Origin: Cryomorphaceae bacterium
GTDB lineage: Bacteria > Bacteroidota > Bacteroidia > Flavobacteriales_D > Sanyastnellaceae
Reading direction: 5' to 3'
DNA: 64,000 bases
NCBI GenBank assembly: GCA_016124575.1
Contig: WGNM01000007.1
Coordinates: 113,577 to 177,576 of the forward strand
Position 1 is the stretch's first letter. The number at the start of each line of letters is the position of its first letter. The notes beneath the pieces are model-generated. The model ran no database searches. It was given only the letters and a program-made list of their open reading frames with translations, and was not told where the DNA came from. Below are positions 1 through 10,143 of this stretch, in pieces. The translations under genes and the position numbers were made by a program.

Positions 1-1863
1 CTCTATCCGCGATTTTTGAGCGATGGAAATAGCATTATTTTTTCGTCTAACCGACCCGATGACACCCTGCGTACGAATGTCCCTAATGCCCCTTTCGACC
101 GCAATCTTGACGTTTATCTGCTGCACCTGAACTCTCGGAAATTGGAGAGCGTAACCAACACTCCCGATGCCAATGAGATTTTTCCTTTTGAATACGATGC
201 CAAGCATTACACCTTTGTAAAAGAAACCAACGACAAGCGCGACCGGTACATTGCATCTATCGACAGCACCATCGCACGCATCGACACATCGGTGCACTAC
301 CGTTATTTTACGGTGAGCAGCCAGCTCACAAACTTCGCTGATACACCGCTTGAATACGACTTCAATCCGAAAACTGGAAAATGGAGTTTGATATTCTACG
401 AAAATGGAAAAGCAGCGTATTATGAGGGCGACATCAGCACCGATCGCATTACACGCGTGGGAGAAGGAAAGAAAGATAAAAGCCAAAGCAGTTTTTCAGG
501 CGGTGAATACTTATATATCGAAAGCTTTGAAGAACCGGGCGAAGTAGACATCGATAACTATCGTTTTGAAGACGATAAAGACGAAGTTGCTTATGAGAAG
601 GAAACGGTAACCATTACCAACAAGCCTGTAACTGCTGCCGTAGACACCACCAAAAAAGAATTCATACTCCCGAAACCACGCAATTATCGCTTGAATTTCG
701 CGACCGACTATGTCGTAAGTCAGATTGACAACACCTTCAACAACCGGTTTTATCAACCGTATACCTCGCCTACTTCGATGTTCCCAGGTATAAGCGGACT
801 GATCAAAATCGGAATCAGCGATTTGTTCGAAGACTACAAAGTGGTGGGTGGTTTCCGCCTTTCAGGAAGTCTGCAAAACAACGATTACGGAGCTTACTTC
901 GAAGACCTATCAGGGCGAATCGACCGCCGCTATCAGTTTCAACGCCAGGCCACACGCCGCATTGTAGACCAGGTGTCTATCATTCAAGTGCACACCCACT
1001 CGTTTGAATACCAGTTTAAATACCCGTTTCACGAATTGTTGAGCATGCGGGCATCGTTGATATACCGTCAAGATCGCTCTGTTTTTCTCAGCACCGACCC
1101 TACGAACCTTTCGCGCGCCAATCGCTTCAACCACAACATCGGAGCTCGCTTGGAATACGTTTTCGACAACACCCTCTCAAAAGGATTAAACTTGTACAAC
1201 GGTACGCGCTATAAATTTTGGGGTGAATACTATGTTGACCCGCTGAACCGACAGTCGGATTTGAGTGTGGTAGGTATGGACATCCGCCACTACCAGCGTA
1301 TTCATCGCAATATGATTTTAGCACTGCGTATGTCGGCAAGCACCAGTTTAGGCGCCAAGCGATTGGTTTACTATTTGGGCGGTGTCGACAACTGGTTGTT
1401 CCAACGTGTGAACAACGATACCCCGATTGCAACCGATCAGAATTATGCGTTTCAAACCCTCGCCGCACCGATGCGTGGATTTTGGGTGAACACCCGAAAT
1501 GGAAATTCTTTCGCATTGTTGAATGCTGAATTACGCTGGCCAGTATTCAAGTATTTGCTGAACAAACCAATCAAATCTGACTTTGTAGAGAACTTCCAAA
1601 TTGTTGGATTTTCGGATGTTGGTAGCGCATGGACAGGTCTTACACCATATTCCGACGACAACCGATTCAATCAAGTTGTTGTTGAACAAAACCCGATTAC
1701 GGTTACTGTAAAAAGCAATCGCGAACCGATTGTTACCAGCTATGGATTCGGTCTGCGCTCTCGCTTGTTGGGTTATTTTGTCCGCGCTGATTGGGCATGG
1801 GGCATCGACGATGGACAAATACAGCCGCGGGTGTTCCACCTATCATTGGCAATGGATTTTTAA
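1..1863 (+). CDS. WD40-like propeller plus outer-membrane beta-barrel protein, 5' truncated
   Basis: The reading frame is open to the left edge, so the N-terminus lies outside the window. A TTG at position 16 is internal: the codons before it already read as a PD40-like strand (YPRFLSDGNSIIFSSNRP). The visible part starts with TolB/PD40-like propeller repeats, has an acidic linker around residues 165-195, then about 400 residues of alternating aromatic/polar strands ending in a terminal Phe (LSLAMDF), typical of an outer-membrane barrel. It resembles large Bacteroidota proteins that join a TolB-like propeller to an Omp85/BamA-like barrel. Location at the outer membrane is inferred and the substrate is unknown. 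The next gene starts about 70 bp downstream on the same strand. Confidence 0.7.
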   Translation, partial: LYPRFLSDGNSIIFSSNRPDDTLRTNVPNAPFDRNLDVYLLHLNSRKLESVTNTPDANEIFPFEYDAKHYTFVKETNDKRDRYIASIDSTIARIDTSVHYRYFTVSSQLTNFADTPLEYDFNPKTGKWSLIFYENGKAAYYEGDISTDRITRVGEGKKDKSQSSFSGGEYLYIESFEEPGEVDIDNYRFEDDKDEVAYEKETVTITNKPVTAAVDTTKKEFILPKPRNYRLNFATDYVVSQIDNTFNNRFYQPYTSPTSMFPGISGLIKIGISDLFEDYKVVGGFRLSGSLQNNDYGAYFEDLSGRIDRRYQFQRQATRRIVDQVSIIQVHTHSFEYQFKYPFHELLSMRASLIYRQDRSVFLSTDPTNLSRANRFNHNIGARLEYVFDNTLSKGLNLYNGTRYKFWGEYYVDPLNRQSDLSVVGMDIRHYQRIHRNMILALRMSASTSLGAKRLVYYLGGVDNWLFQRVNNDTPIATDQNYAFQTLAAPMRGFWVNTRNGNSFALLNAELRWPVFKYLLNKPIKSDFVENFQIVGFSDVGSAWTGLTPYSDDNRFNQVVVEQNPITVTVKSNREPIVTSYGFGLRSRLLGYFVRADWAWGIDDGQIQPRVFHLSLAMDF

Positions 1864-1931
1864 TGCTCCCACGTGCTTTTGTAATTGCTTCTTGCGATCA
1901 AAAGCATAAACTTGTAGTCTAAAGCAACACC

Positions 1932-2324
1932 ATGGAGACTTCTCAACTTATTATACTCATACTGATAGGCATCGTGGCAGGCATTATGAGTGGTTTTATC
2001 GGCATTGGTGGGGGCGTTATCATTGTCCCTGCACTCATCTACTTCCTCGGATTGACTCAGTTTCAAGCTCAAGGCACAAGCCTGGCCATCATGCTGCCTC
2101 CAGTGGGAATCATGGCTTTTTTGAACTATTACAAAGCCGACAATGTAAACCTGAAATACGCAGCCGTAATAGCCATCACCTTTATTATTGGTGGGTATTT
2201 GGGTTCGAAAATCGCATTGCGGATGTCGCCCATGCACGTGAGACTCGTATTTGGTGTTATCATGTTATACGTGTCAGGCCGGCTGATCTGGACTTCCATT
2301 CAAGGCATCATCAACAATGGTTAA
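1932..2324 (+). CDS. Half-size TSUP/TauE-SafE family permease
   Basis: This 130-residue protein is very hydrophobic, with about four membrane segments. It starts with the family's Gly-rich first helix (GIMSGFIGIGGGVIIVPAL). Members of the TSUP (TauE/SafE, DUF81) family carry sulfite, sulfonates or other organic anions and are usually about 250 residues with two repeats. This one has a single repeat and would have to dimerise. Its last 8 bp overlap the start of the M20 amidohydrolase, so the two are probably co-translated. The substrate cannot be told from sequence. Confidence 0.8.
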   Translation: METSQLIILILIGIVAGIMSGFIGIGGGVIIVPALIYFLGLTQFQAQGTSLAIMLPPVGIMAFLNYYKADNVNLKYAAVIAITFIIGGYLGSKIALRMSPMHVRLVFGVIMLYVSGRLIWTSIQGIINNG

Positions 2325-3507
2325 AAAAGAAACTATCTCCGCCCTCGCGGCGCAATATCACGAGCGTGTTCGCGGCATCCGTCGGCATCTACATCAACAC
2401 CCTGAACTGTCGTTTGAAGAACACGAAACCGCTAAATATATCGCTGAGCAGCTAACTGCGTTGAACATACCGTTCACAACGGGCGTCGCGGGAACAGGTC
2501 TCACGGCTGAAATAACAGGTGAGCTTCCTAGTGATAAATTTATCGCCCTCCGGGCGGATATTGATGCCCTGCCCATCCATGAAAAAAACGATGTGCCGTA
2601 TGCCTCTTCCAATCCAGGGGTGATGCATGCCTGTGGACACGATGTCCACACCTCTTCAATGCTCGGCGCACTCGCTATTTTAAGAGATACAAAGTCTGAA
2701 TGGGGTGGGAAAATACGCGTGTTGTTTCAACCTGGAGAAGAACTGTTGCCGGGTGGCGCTTCGTTGATGATCGCAGCCGGCGCACTCGATAATCCTCGTC
2801 CGGCAGGAATCATCGGGCAACACGTATTCCCTGAACTACCAGCCGGAAAGGTGGGCTTCAAGCCGGGCATGTACATGGCCTCTGCCGATGAGATATACAT
2901 TACTGTGCATGGCAAAGGCGGACATGCGGCATTGCCAACGCGGTTCACCGACCCTATTTTGGCAGCATCGCACATGGTAGTTGCTTTGCAACAGGTCGTG
3001 AGCAGAAAAGCTTCTCCAGAATTGCCTACCGTGCTTTCCTTTGGAAAAATGAATGCCAATGGCGCCAACAACGTAATTCCTGAAACAGTAACGCTTGAAG
3101 GCACCTTGCGCACCTTCGATGAGACCTGGAGGTACGAAGCACATAAATGGATTGAGAAAATTGCTACCGATACATGTTCAGCCAGCGGATGCACGGTAGA
3201 TGTAGACATTCGGGTTGGCTACCCCTTTTTGGTGAACGACGAAGAGATGACCGCACGAGCGAAGCAGTTTGCACAGGAGTATCTCGGTGCCGACAACGTT
3301 GTAGACCTCGGCCTGCGCATGACAGCCGAAGATTTTTCGTATTACTCGCAGATGATGCCTGGCTGTTTTTACCGATTGGGCACAGCAGGAAACGATGGAA
3401 GCCATACATCGGGGTTGCATACACCAACCTTCGACATTGAAGAAACAGCCTTGGAGACCAGCATAGGATTGATGGCCTGGCTAGCGATAAACGAACTGCA
3501 GAGTTAG
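2317..3507 (+). CDS. M20 family amidohydrolase (N-acyl amino acid/hippurate hydrolase type)
   Basis: This is a 396-residue zinc peptidase of the M20D group, which hydrolyses N-acyl or N-carbamoyl amino acids. The metal-binding motif HACGHD is at about residues 104-109, the catalytic Glu pair lies in QPGEE near 141, another His ligand is at about 169 and the last in the SGLHTP segment near the C-terminus. The central dimerisation domain begins near residue 185. There is no signal peptide, so it is cytoplasmic. It starts inside the end of the TSUP gene (8-bp overlap), suggesting a transport-then-hydrolysis pair. It ends tail-to-tail with recQ, sharing 4 bp. Confidence 0.88.
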   Translation: MVKKETISALAAQYHERVRGIRRHLHQHPELSFEEHETAKYIAEQLTALNIPFTTGVAGTGLTAEITGELPSDKFIALRADIDALPIHEKNDVPYASSNPGVMHACGHDVHTSSMLGALAILRDTKSEWGGKIRVLFQPGEELLPGGASLMIAAGALDNPRPAGIIGQHVFPELPAGKVGFKPGMYMASADEIYITVHGKGGHAALPTRFTDPILAASHMVVALQQVVSRKASPELPTVLSFGKMNANGANNVIPETVTLEGTLRTFDETWRYEAHKWIEKIATDTCSASGCTVDVDIRVGYPFLVNDEEMTARAKQFAQEYLGADNVVDLGLRMTAEDFSYYSQMMPGCFYRLGTAGNDGSHTSGLHTPTFDIEETALETSIGLMAWLAINELQS

Positions 3508-5705
3508 TTTGCTACTTCACTCATGAATTTGATGCGCATCAAACGCAGCTCATCTTCAGTGTAGTCGCCATCGAATTCTTTTACTGCTGATTCCAGTGAA
3601 TCGGTTTCAGCTTCCATGAAATATTCGAAGATATCGCCTTGTGAATCCTCATCCAACAGTTCATCGAGGTAGTAATCGATGTTTATTTTGGTTCCTGAAG
3701 CCACAATGGTTTCAATCTCTTCTATCAACTCCCCTAGCTCTTTTCCGAGCGCTTTCGCGATGTCTTCAAGAGGCAGTTTCCGATCGATGTTTTGAATGAT
3801 GTTCACCTTCGCTCCCGACTTGTTGACGATGGTTTTCACCGTCATGTCTTGCGCACGGTCAATATCATTCTCTTCTACATGCTTTTTAATCATGGCGATG
3901 AACGGTTGTCCGAACTTCATCGCTTTCCCTCTGCCGACTCCGCTTATCATCGTCAGCTCATCGATGCTGATAGGATAATGGGTTGCGATTTCTTCCAAAG
4001 AAGGATCCTGGAAAACAACATAAGGCGGCACCGATTTCTCTTTTGCTACCTTTTTGCGGAGATCGCGCAGCATGGCGAGCAAATCTTGATCGAGGGCTCC
4101 CGCTCCGTTTTGACGGTTGTTTGAAACAACAGTGTCTTTGTCATCAACATCACTGAAGTCGCGCTCTTGAATGAGCATGATCTCGTGCGGCGACTTCAAG
4201 AAAGCTAGTCCCTTTTCAGTCACACGCAGCGTGCCGTACGATTCTATTTCTTTCTTCAAATATCCATTCACCACCGATTGGCGGGTAACGGCATGCCAGA
4301 ACTTGTCGTCTTTTGCTGAACCAGCCTCCCAGTATGCCGACTCATTGCCACGGTAGGTTTGCACCTCCGAAGTCATTTTACCAGTCAACACGTTCACGAT
4401 GTAGGCGCTTTTGTGTACCTCGCCACCGTCGAGAACTGTTTTGAGCAAAACCTGAATGAATTTGCTTCCCTCATAGCGCTCACGCGGAAAACGACTGTTG
4501 TCGTCCATCTCTGCACCGGGGCCATTTACCTCATCAAAGTCTTCACCGAAATAATGCAATATGAACTTCCTGCGCGACATAGACGTCTCAGCATAGGCAA
4601 CGATTTCGTTTATCAACTGCATACCAATCTCTTGCTCAGCGATGGGCTTGCCGTGTAAAAATTTCTCGAGCTTTTCGATGTCTTTGTAACTGTAAAAAGC
4701 AATGCACACCCCTTCACCGCCATCACGTCCGGCTCTTCCCGTTTCTTGGTAATAGCTTTCGATGGATTTTGGCATGTCGTAGTGAATCACAAAACGGACA
4801 TCTGGCTTGTCGATACCCATTCCGAAAGCGATGGTAGCCACAATGATGTCGACATCCTGCATCAAGAACTGGTCTTGCACGCGAGAACGCTGATTGCCAT
4901 CCATACCCGCGTGGTATGGCAAAGCTTTCACACCGTTTACTTGCAGCGTTTGTGCTATCTCTTCAACCTTCTTTCGCGATAAACAGTAGATGATTCCGCT
5001 TTTACCTTCGTTTTGACGGACGTATTGAATGATTTGCTTGACGGCTTCTTTTTTCGGACGTACTTCGTAGTATAGGTTCGCCCGATTGAACGACGACTTG
5101 TAGAGTCGAGCATCGGTCATCCCCAAGTTTTTCTGTATGTCTTGCTGAACCTTTGGCGTTGCTGTAGCAGTAAGTGCGATGATCGGCACATCGGATATTT
5201 GCTGTATGATGCTTTTCAGACGACGGTATTCCGGACGGAAATCGTGACCCCATTCAGATATACAATGCGCTTCATCGATAGCTACGAAAGATATTTTTAC
5301 CGAATGCAGAAAGTTGACATTCTCCTCTTTTGTGAGCGATTCAGGAGCAACGTATAGCAACTTCGTTTTACCCGCAGTTACATCGTCTTTCACACGCTGA
5401 ATATCGCTTTTGTTAAGTGAAGAGTTCAAAAAATGAGCAACGCCCTCTTCTTCACTAAAACCCCGAATGGCATCAACCTGATTCTTCATCAATGCAATAA
5501 GAGGAGATACAACAATTGCTGTTCCCTCACTCATTAAAGCTGGCAGCTGATAGCACATCGACTTACCACCGCCGGTTGGCATAATAACGAATGTGTCTTG
5601 TCCTGCTAAGACCGATTTCACAATCGCTTCTTGTTCTCCTTTGAATCCGTCAAAACCAAAGAACTTCTTTAAGGCCTCTTTCGGCTCAAGTTCTATTGCC
5701 GTCAT
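3504..5705 (-). CDS. recQ: ATP-dependent DNA helicase RecQ, zinc-less variant
   Basis: RecQ is a 3'-5' DNA helicase for recombination and fork repair. Visible motifs are Walker A TGGGKS (residues 44-49), DEAH (144-147) followed by the RecQ signature CISEWGHDFRPEY, and motif VI with QETGRAGRDG near 320-329. An HRDC domain lies at about 535-610 and an extra C-terminal helical segment reaches 733. The RecQ-Ct zinc module is altered: the usual CRR is SRR (377-379), and the CxxCxxC region after YFGE reads NGPGAEMDDN (394-403), so the zinc cysteines are missing. Related flavobacterial RecQ proteins appear to share this form. The gene is divergent from kdsD. Confidence 0.95.
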   Translation of the reverse strand: MTAIELEPKEALKKFFGFDGFKGEQEAIVKSVLAGQDTFVIMPTGGGKSMCYQLPALMSEGTAIVVSPLIALMKNQVDAIRGFSEEEGVAHFLNSSLNKSDIQRVKDDVTAGKTKLLYVAPESLTKEENVNFLHSVKISFVAIDEAHCISEWGHDFRPEYRRLKSIIQQISDVPIIALTATATPKVQQDIQKNLGMTDARLYKSSFNRANLYYEVRPKKEAVKQIIQYVRQNEGKSGIIYCLSRKKVEEIAQTLQVNGVKALPYHAGMDGNQRSRVQDQFLMQDVDIIVATIAFGMGIDKPDVRFVIHYDMPKSIESYYQETGRAGRDGGEGVCIAFYSYKDIEKLEKFLHGKPIAEQEIGMQLINEIVAYAETSMSRRKFILHYFGEDFDEVNGPGAEMDDNSRFPRERYEGSKFIQVLLKTVLDGGEVHKSAYIVNVLTGKMTSEVQTYRGNESAYWEAGSAKDDKFWHAVTRQSVVNGYLKKEIESYGTLRVTEKGLAFLKSPHEIMLIQERDFSDVDDKDTVVSNNRQNGAGALDQDLLAMLRDLRKKVAKEKSVPPYVVFQDPSLEEIATHYPISIDELTMISGVGRGKAMKFGQPFIAMIKKHVEENDIDRAQDMTVKTIVNKSGAKVNIIQNIDRKLPLEDIAKALGKELGELIEEIETIVASGTKINIDYYLDELLDEDSQGDIFEYFMEAETDSLESAVKEFDGDYTEDELRLMRIKFMSEVAN

Positions 5706-5723
5706 TTGAATTTCGTACTTTTG
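5696..5723 (+). promoter_or_regulatory. Predicted Bacteroidota promoter for kdsD-tatC
   Basis: A -33-like TTG at 5696-5698 is followed, after 17 nt, by a perfect -7 box TACTTTTG at 5716-5723. This fits the TTG-N17-23-TAnnTTTG consensus of the Bacteroidota primary sigma factor. A second weaker box (CACTTTTG) lies near 5769-5776. No transcript data are available. Confidence 0.45.
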
Positions 5724-5793
5724 TGTCCGTTAATATAACAATTTTCAAAGTGCAAATTGCATAAAATGCACTTTTGCGAAATCTCCTACAATC

Positions 5794-6759
5794 TTGCCAG
5801 ACAAAACATCCATCATACAATCAGCGCAACGAACCATCCAGCTAGAAGCTGCAGCGGTAGCGCATCTGACAAACTACCTGAACGAAGATTTCACTAGGGT
5901 GGTAGAGCAAATACTCTCCTCAAACGGAAGAGTGGTATTCACTGGTATAGGGAAGAGTGCAAATATCGCAAATAAACTCGTAGCAACCTTCAATTCTACA
6001 GGAACTCCTGCACTTTTTATGCATGCGGCAGATGCCATTCATGGCGACTTGGGCATTGTACAGCATGACGACGTGGTGATTTGCATCTCAAAAAGCGGTA
6101 ACTCGCCTGAAATCAAGGCATTGGCACCACTTGTAAAAAGCATGGGAAACACCTTGGTCGGCATGGTCGGAAATCTCGAATCTTTTTTGGCGCAACAAGC
6201 CGACTTGGTGATCAACACCACGGTAGAAAAAGAAGCTTGTCCGAACAACCTCGCACCTACAACCTCCACCACAGCGCAACTGGCAATGGGCGACGCCATC
6301 GCGATTTGTCTGATGGAAGCCCGTGGTTTTACTGCGCGCGATTTCGCAAAATATCACCCGGGAGGAGCACTTGGAAAGAAGCTGTACCTAACTTTGGGCG
6401 ACCTGCTTCAACCCCTCGACCATCCGCGAGTGAGCGAAAAAACACCAATAAAAAATGTCATCATTGAAATTTCTGCAAAACGCCGCGGTGCTACTGCAGT
6501 GGTTGAAAACGATGAACTTGTAGGCGTGATAACCGATGGCGACATACGTCGGATGTTGGAAAACAACCTCGATTTGGGGACTACCGTGGCTTCCGACATC
6601 ATGAACCCAAATCCGAAAACGCTCAGCGCCGATGAACTGGCCGTAGATGCATTCCACGTGATGGAAAGCAATAGCATAACACAAATTGTGGTTCTACGCG
6701 ACGGACGCTACGCGGGAATCGTACATTTGCACGACATTTTGAGAGAAGGGATTTTTTAA
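5794..6759 (+). CDS. kdsD: KpsF/GutQ-type arabinose-5-phosphate isomerase
   Basis: This enzyme converts ribulose-5-phosphate to arabinose-5-phosphate, the first step toward KDO for lipopolysaccharide. The 321 residues comprise an N-terminal SIS domain (about 40-180, with FTGIGKSANIANKL and the sugar-phosphate loop CISKSGNSPEIK) and two C-terminal CBS domains (about 210-321). The start is a TTG: no in-frame ATG lies between it and the upstream region, and the protein starting there has the expected length. tatC follows after 9 nt and is probably co-transcribed. With lptB and the heptose adenylyltransferase in this window it points to a lipopolysaccharide-making cell. Confidence 0.9.
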   Translation: MPDKTSIIQSAQRTIQLEAAAVAHLTNYLNEDFTRVVEQILSSNGRVVFTGIGKSANIANKLVATFNSTGTPALFMHAADAIHGDLGIVQHDDVVICISKSGNSPEIKALAPLVKSMGNTLVGMVGNLESFLAQQADLVINTTVEKEACPNNLAPTTSTTAQLAMGDAIAICLMEARGFTARDFAKYHPGGALGKKLYLTLGDLLQPLDHPRVSEKTPIKNVIIEISAKRRGATAVVENDELVGVITDGDIRRMLENNLDLGTTVASDIMNPNPKTLSADELAVDAFHVMESNSITQIVVLRDGRYAGIVHLHDILREGIF

Positions 6760-6768
6760 AACGATAGC

Positions 6769-7572
6769 ATGTCTGAAGAAAATGAAATGAGTTTCCTCGA
6801 GCACCTCGAGGAGTTAAGGTTCATCTTGATGCGCTCTGTGATCGCCATTTCAGTGGTAGCAATAGTGATTTTCGTTTTCAAAGATTTCGTTTTCGAAACC
6901 ATCATCTTCGGTCCGCGCAGCACCGATTTCGTTTCGTATCGTTTGTGGTGCGACCTATCGCATGCAATCGGATTGGGAGACCAATTGTGCATCAAGTCTA
7001 TCGATTACGACATCATCAACACCACCCTCATCGGGAAATTTACAGCCCACATTCTGGTATCCATCATCGGTGGTTTTATCGTCGCCTTTCCTTACGTGTT
7101 CTACCAATTCTGGTCGTTCATTAAGCCGGGCCTAAAACTCAATGAAGTAAAGGCAGTGCGCGGCATCAGCTTCTTCACAGCACTGCTGTTCTTCGCAGGT
7201 GTCTTTTTTGGCTACTACGTCATCGCCCCGCTTTCGCTGCAATTCCTCGGAAACTATAAATTGGCCGACGTGGAGTCGAAAATCACCATCATGTCGTACA
7301 TGAAAACCGTGGCTTCGATTACCCTCGCTGCCGGACTCCTTTTCCAACTTCCAATAGTGATCTATTTCTTATCGAAAATCGGATTGGTGACACCAGCAGG
7401 ACTGAAGGGCTACCGCAAACACGCGCTGGTAGCCATATTGGTGGTTTCAGCCATCATCACACCGCCCGATATCACCAGCCAAGTGCTCGTGGCATTGCCA
7501 GTACTCATGCTCTATGAATTGAGCATCTTCATCAGCCGACGTGTGGAGAAAAATAGACTTGCTAAAGGTTAA
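6769..7572 (+). CDS. tatC: Twin-arginine translocase subunit TatC
   Basis: TatC is the polytopic inner-membrane receptor that recognises twin-arginine signal peptides and exports folded proteins with TatA. The N-terminal signature MSFLEHLEELR is present just after the start, followed by about six membrane helices over 267 residues. The FYQFWSFIKPGL segment in the second periplasmic loop/third helix region is typical of the family. It begins 9 nt after kdsD. No tatA or tatB is next to it in this window. No defects are seen. Confidence 0.95.
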   Translation: MSEENEMSFLEHLEELRFILMRSVIAISVVAIVIFVFKDFVFETIIFGPRSTDFVSYRLWCDLSHAIGLGDQLCIKSIDYDIINTTLIGKFTAHILVSIIGGFIVAFPYVFYQFWSFIKPGLKLNEVKAVRGISFFTALLFFAGVFFGYYVIAPLSLQFLGNYKLADVESKITIMSYMKTVASITLAAGLLFQLPIVIYFLSKIGLVTPAGLKGYRKHALVAILVVSAIITPPDITSQVLVALPVLMLYELSIFISRRVEKNRLAKG

Positions 7573-7668
7573 CAACATTTCAGCGTGGACAATACACCAT
7601 TGCTACGTAGTGAACTTTCACCTCCAATATTCGTACATTCGTAAACACCCGCAAGGTACCTCGAACAC

Positions 7669-10143
7669 GTGCAATTACGACTTTTTCATATCATCACCGG
7701 CCTACTTGCCTTTTGTGCCTTAACCTCTGTTAATGAGGTCTTTGCGCAAAAAACTGTCGTGAGCGGACGGGTGATAGATGCCGACACAGGCGAAGGGATG
7801 CCGTATGTAAATATTCTCTTCATTGGCACAAAAACAGGTACCAACACCGACCTCGATGGGTACTATCGAATTGAAACGTATTATGCCAGCGATAGCTTAA
7901 GGGCTTCGTTTATAGGTTACGACAGCCAAACCAAAAAGGTGAAACGCGATGTCGCGCAAACAATCAATTTCTCGCTCGGACAAGGTAGCATACAACTCGA
8001 AGAAGCCGTTGTAAGAGCGGTAGACATCGAAAATCCGGCACATCCCATCGTGCGAGGTATTCTCAGGAACAAAGACATCAACAACCGAGAAAAGCTAGAT
8101 GCCTATGAATACGAGCTTTACAACAAAGTAGAGTTCGACCTCAATAACATCACCGAAGAATTCAGGAGCAGAAAAATCTGGCGGGCGTTCGATTTCGTAT
8201 TCGATAACATCGATAGCACAGAGTCGAAAATCTATCTGCCCGTTTTCATGACTGAAAGCATCTCGAATTTCTACTATCGGAAAAATCCGAAAACAGAAAA
8301 AGAAGTCATTCATGCCACCAAAGTATCCGGGGTAGAAAACAGCAGTGTGTCGCAATTCCTGGGTGATATGTACCAGAATGTAAACATCTACGACAACAAC
8401 ATCATCATCTTCGGAAAAAGCTTCGTTAGTCCGATCAGCAACTCAGGCTTTGCCTTTTACCGGTATTACTTGATGGACAGTACCTACATCGACAACAAAT
8501 GGTGCTACCAGATAAAATTTCAACCAAAAAGAAAGCAAGAGCTGACCTTCGATGGAGAGTTTTGGGTGAACGATACGACGTACGCCATCAAACAAATTGT
8601 GGCTACCATTGCTGAAGACGCCAACATCAACTTCATTCATGAAATGAAGGTGGAACAAGAATACAACGAGGTAGAAAACGAAGTTTGGATGCTCACCAAA
8701 GACCAGTTGCTCATCGACTTTAACCTCGCTGAGAAAACAATGGGCTTTTACGGAAGAAAAACCACGACCTACAAAGACTTTACGATCAACGCCCCGCGGG
8801 TTGATGAGTTTTATCAAGGCATCTCCGACGTTGTTGTCGATGAACGGGCTGCTGAAAAAGAAGAGTCTTTCTGGGATGAAGCACGCCACATTGAACTCAC
8901 CGAAAACGAAAAAGCCGTGTACAACATGGTTGATTCAATCAAAAACATACCGCAATTCCGCACCGTTGCCGACGTCGTCAACCTCCTGGTAAACGGATAC
9001 TACGTTCGCGGGAACTTTGAATTTGGACCTTATTTTACAACGTATAGTTTTAACCCTGTAGAAGGACATCGTTTCAGGCTCGGAGGGCGCACCAGTAACG
9101 ACTTTTCAAAGCGTGTGATGATAGAAGGTTATAGCGCTTATGGGGTGCGTGATGATCGCTTCAAATTCGGCGGAGCTGTAACCTGGATGCTCAGCAAACA
9201 ACCGCGAATGGTGTTTAACATCAACGGTAAGCACGATGTGGAGCAGTTGGGACAAGCCCCAGGGGCGTTTCGAACAGACAACGTTTTGGCGAGTATATTT
9301 CGACGCAACCCTGCAAACAAACTCACAGATGTTATTCAAGCAGAAGCCTCGCTAGATCGAGAATGGTTTTATGGCTTCAGCAACAAAGTCATCTTTACAC
9401 ACCGCATCTTGTCGCCACTCGGTGCTTTGGAGTACGACCGTTACGACGATCTGCGGCAGCTTAGTCCGGTCGACAACCTCACCACAACCGAAATTACCCT
9501 CTACACCCGCTTCGCCTACAAGGAGAAATACCTCTCGGGTGAGTTTGAACGTGTGAGCTTGGGCACGCGATACCCTGTTATTGAAGCCGCTTATTCAATG
9601 GGCGTGAAAGGACTCTTGGGGGCAGATTACGACTATCACAAATTGCTATTCCGCATCCGCGACCGTGTCCGCTTCGGTCCGTTTGGTTACGCCCGTTTAG
9701 GACTCGAAGCTGGGAAAATTTGGGGTGCACTGCCCTATCCACTACTGCAATTGCACCAAGGTAACGAAACCTTCTTTTACGACGAAACAGCCTACAATGC
9801 CATGAATTTCTTCGAATTTGTGAGCGATGAATGGGTAGCTGCATCGATATCTTATCATGCTGAAGGACTCTTCCTGAACAAGATCCCACTCATGCGGAAA
9901 CTAAAGTGGAGAGAAGTAGCATCCGCCAAAGGCGTAGTTGGAAACTTTAATTCAGCCAACGAAGCCGAACTGGTGCGACCTCCTGAAACGTACGTCCTCA
10001 CCAAACCCTATGTAGAAGCTGCTCTGGGCATTGAGAACATTTTCAAGATATTCCGCATAGATGCCTTGTGGCGCCTATCGTACCTCGATCACGACAACAT
10101 CGTGAAATTCGGAATACGCGCAAAGTTCCAGTTCGATTTCTAA
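7669..10143 (+). CDS. DUF5686 / carboxypeptidase-like regulatory domain outer-membrane protein
   Basis: The protein has 824 residues with a signal peptide ending near VFAQ, a CarboxypepD_reg-like beta-sandwich (about 30-110, with the SGRVIDADTGEGMPYVNI start), then a long DUF5686 region and a C-terminal barrel ending in FQFDF. This family is common in Bacteroidota outer membranes; its biochemical role is unsettled. The predicted start is GTG at 7669, which puts a good signal peptide at the N-terminus. A paralogue of the same architecture lies on the other strand at 46487-48889. The ~95 bp between tatC and this gene contains a TACATTCG box that could be a promoter. Confidence 0.8.
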   Translation: MQLRLFHIITGLLAFCALTSVNEVFAQKTVVSGRVIDADTGEGMPYVNILFIGTKTGTNTDLDGYYRIETYYASDSLRASFIGYDSQTKKVKRDVAQTINFSLGQGSIQLEEAVVRAVDIENPAHPIVRGILRNKDINNREKLDAYEYELYNKVEFDLNNITEEFRSRKIWRAFDFVFDNIDSTESKIYLPVFMTESISNFYYRKNPKTEKEVIHATKVSGVENSSVSQFLGDMYQNVNIYDNNIIIFGKSFVSPISNSGFAFYRYYLMDSTYIDNKWCYQIKFQPKRKQELTFDGEFWVNDTTYAIKQIVATIAEDANINFIHEMKVEQEYNEVENEVWMLTKDQLLIDFNLAEKTMGFYGRKTTTYKDFTINAPRVDEFYQGISDVVVDERAAEKEESFWDEARHIELTENEKAVYNMVDSIKNIPQFRTVADVVNLLVNGYYVRGNFEFGPYFTTYSFNPVEGHRFRLGGRTSNDFSKRVMIEGYSAYGVRDDRFKFGGAVTWMLSKQPRMVFNINGKHDVEQLGQAPGAFRTDNVLASIFRRNPANKLTDVIQAEASLDREWFYGFSNKVIFTHRILSPLGALEYDRYDDLRQLSPVDNLTTTEITLYTRFAYKEKYLSGEFERVSLGTRYPVIEAAYSMGVKGLLGADYDYHKLLFRIRDRVRFGPFGYARLGLEAGKIWGALPYPLLQLHQGNETFFYDETAYNAMNFFEFVSDEWVAASISYHAEGLFLNKIPLMRKLKWREVASAKGVVGNFNSANEAELVRPPETYVLTKPYVEAALGIENIFKIFRIDALWRLSYLDHDNIVKFGIRAKFQFDF

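Noticed and set aside
1860..2237. Open frame antisense to the TSUP permease
   Set aside because: The sense frame has a clear family match and helices; the antisense product is His/Asn/Asp-rich with no motif.
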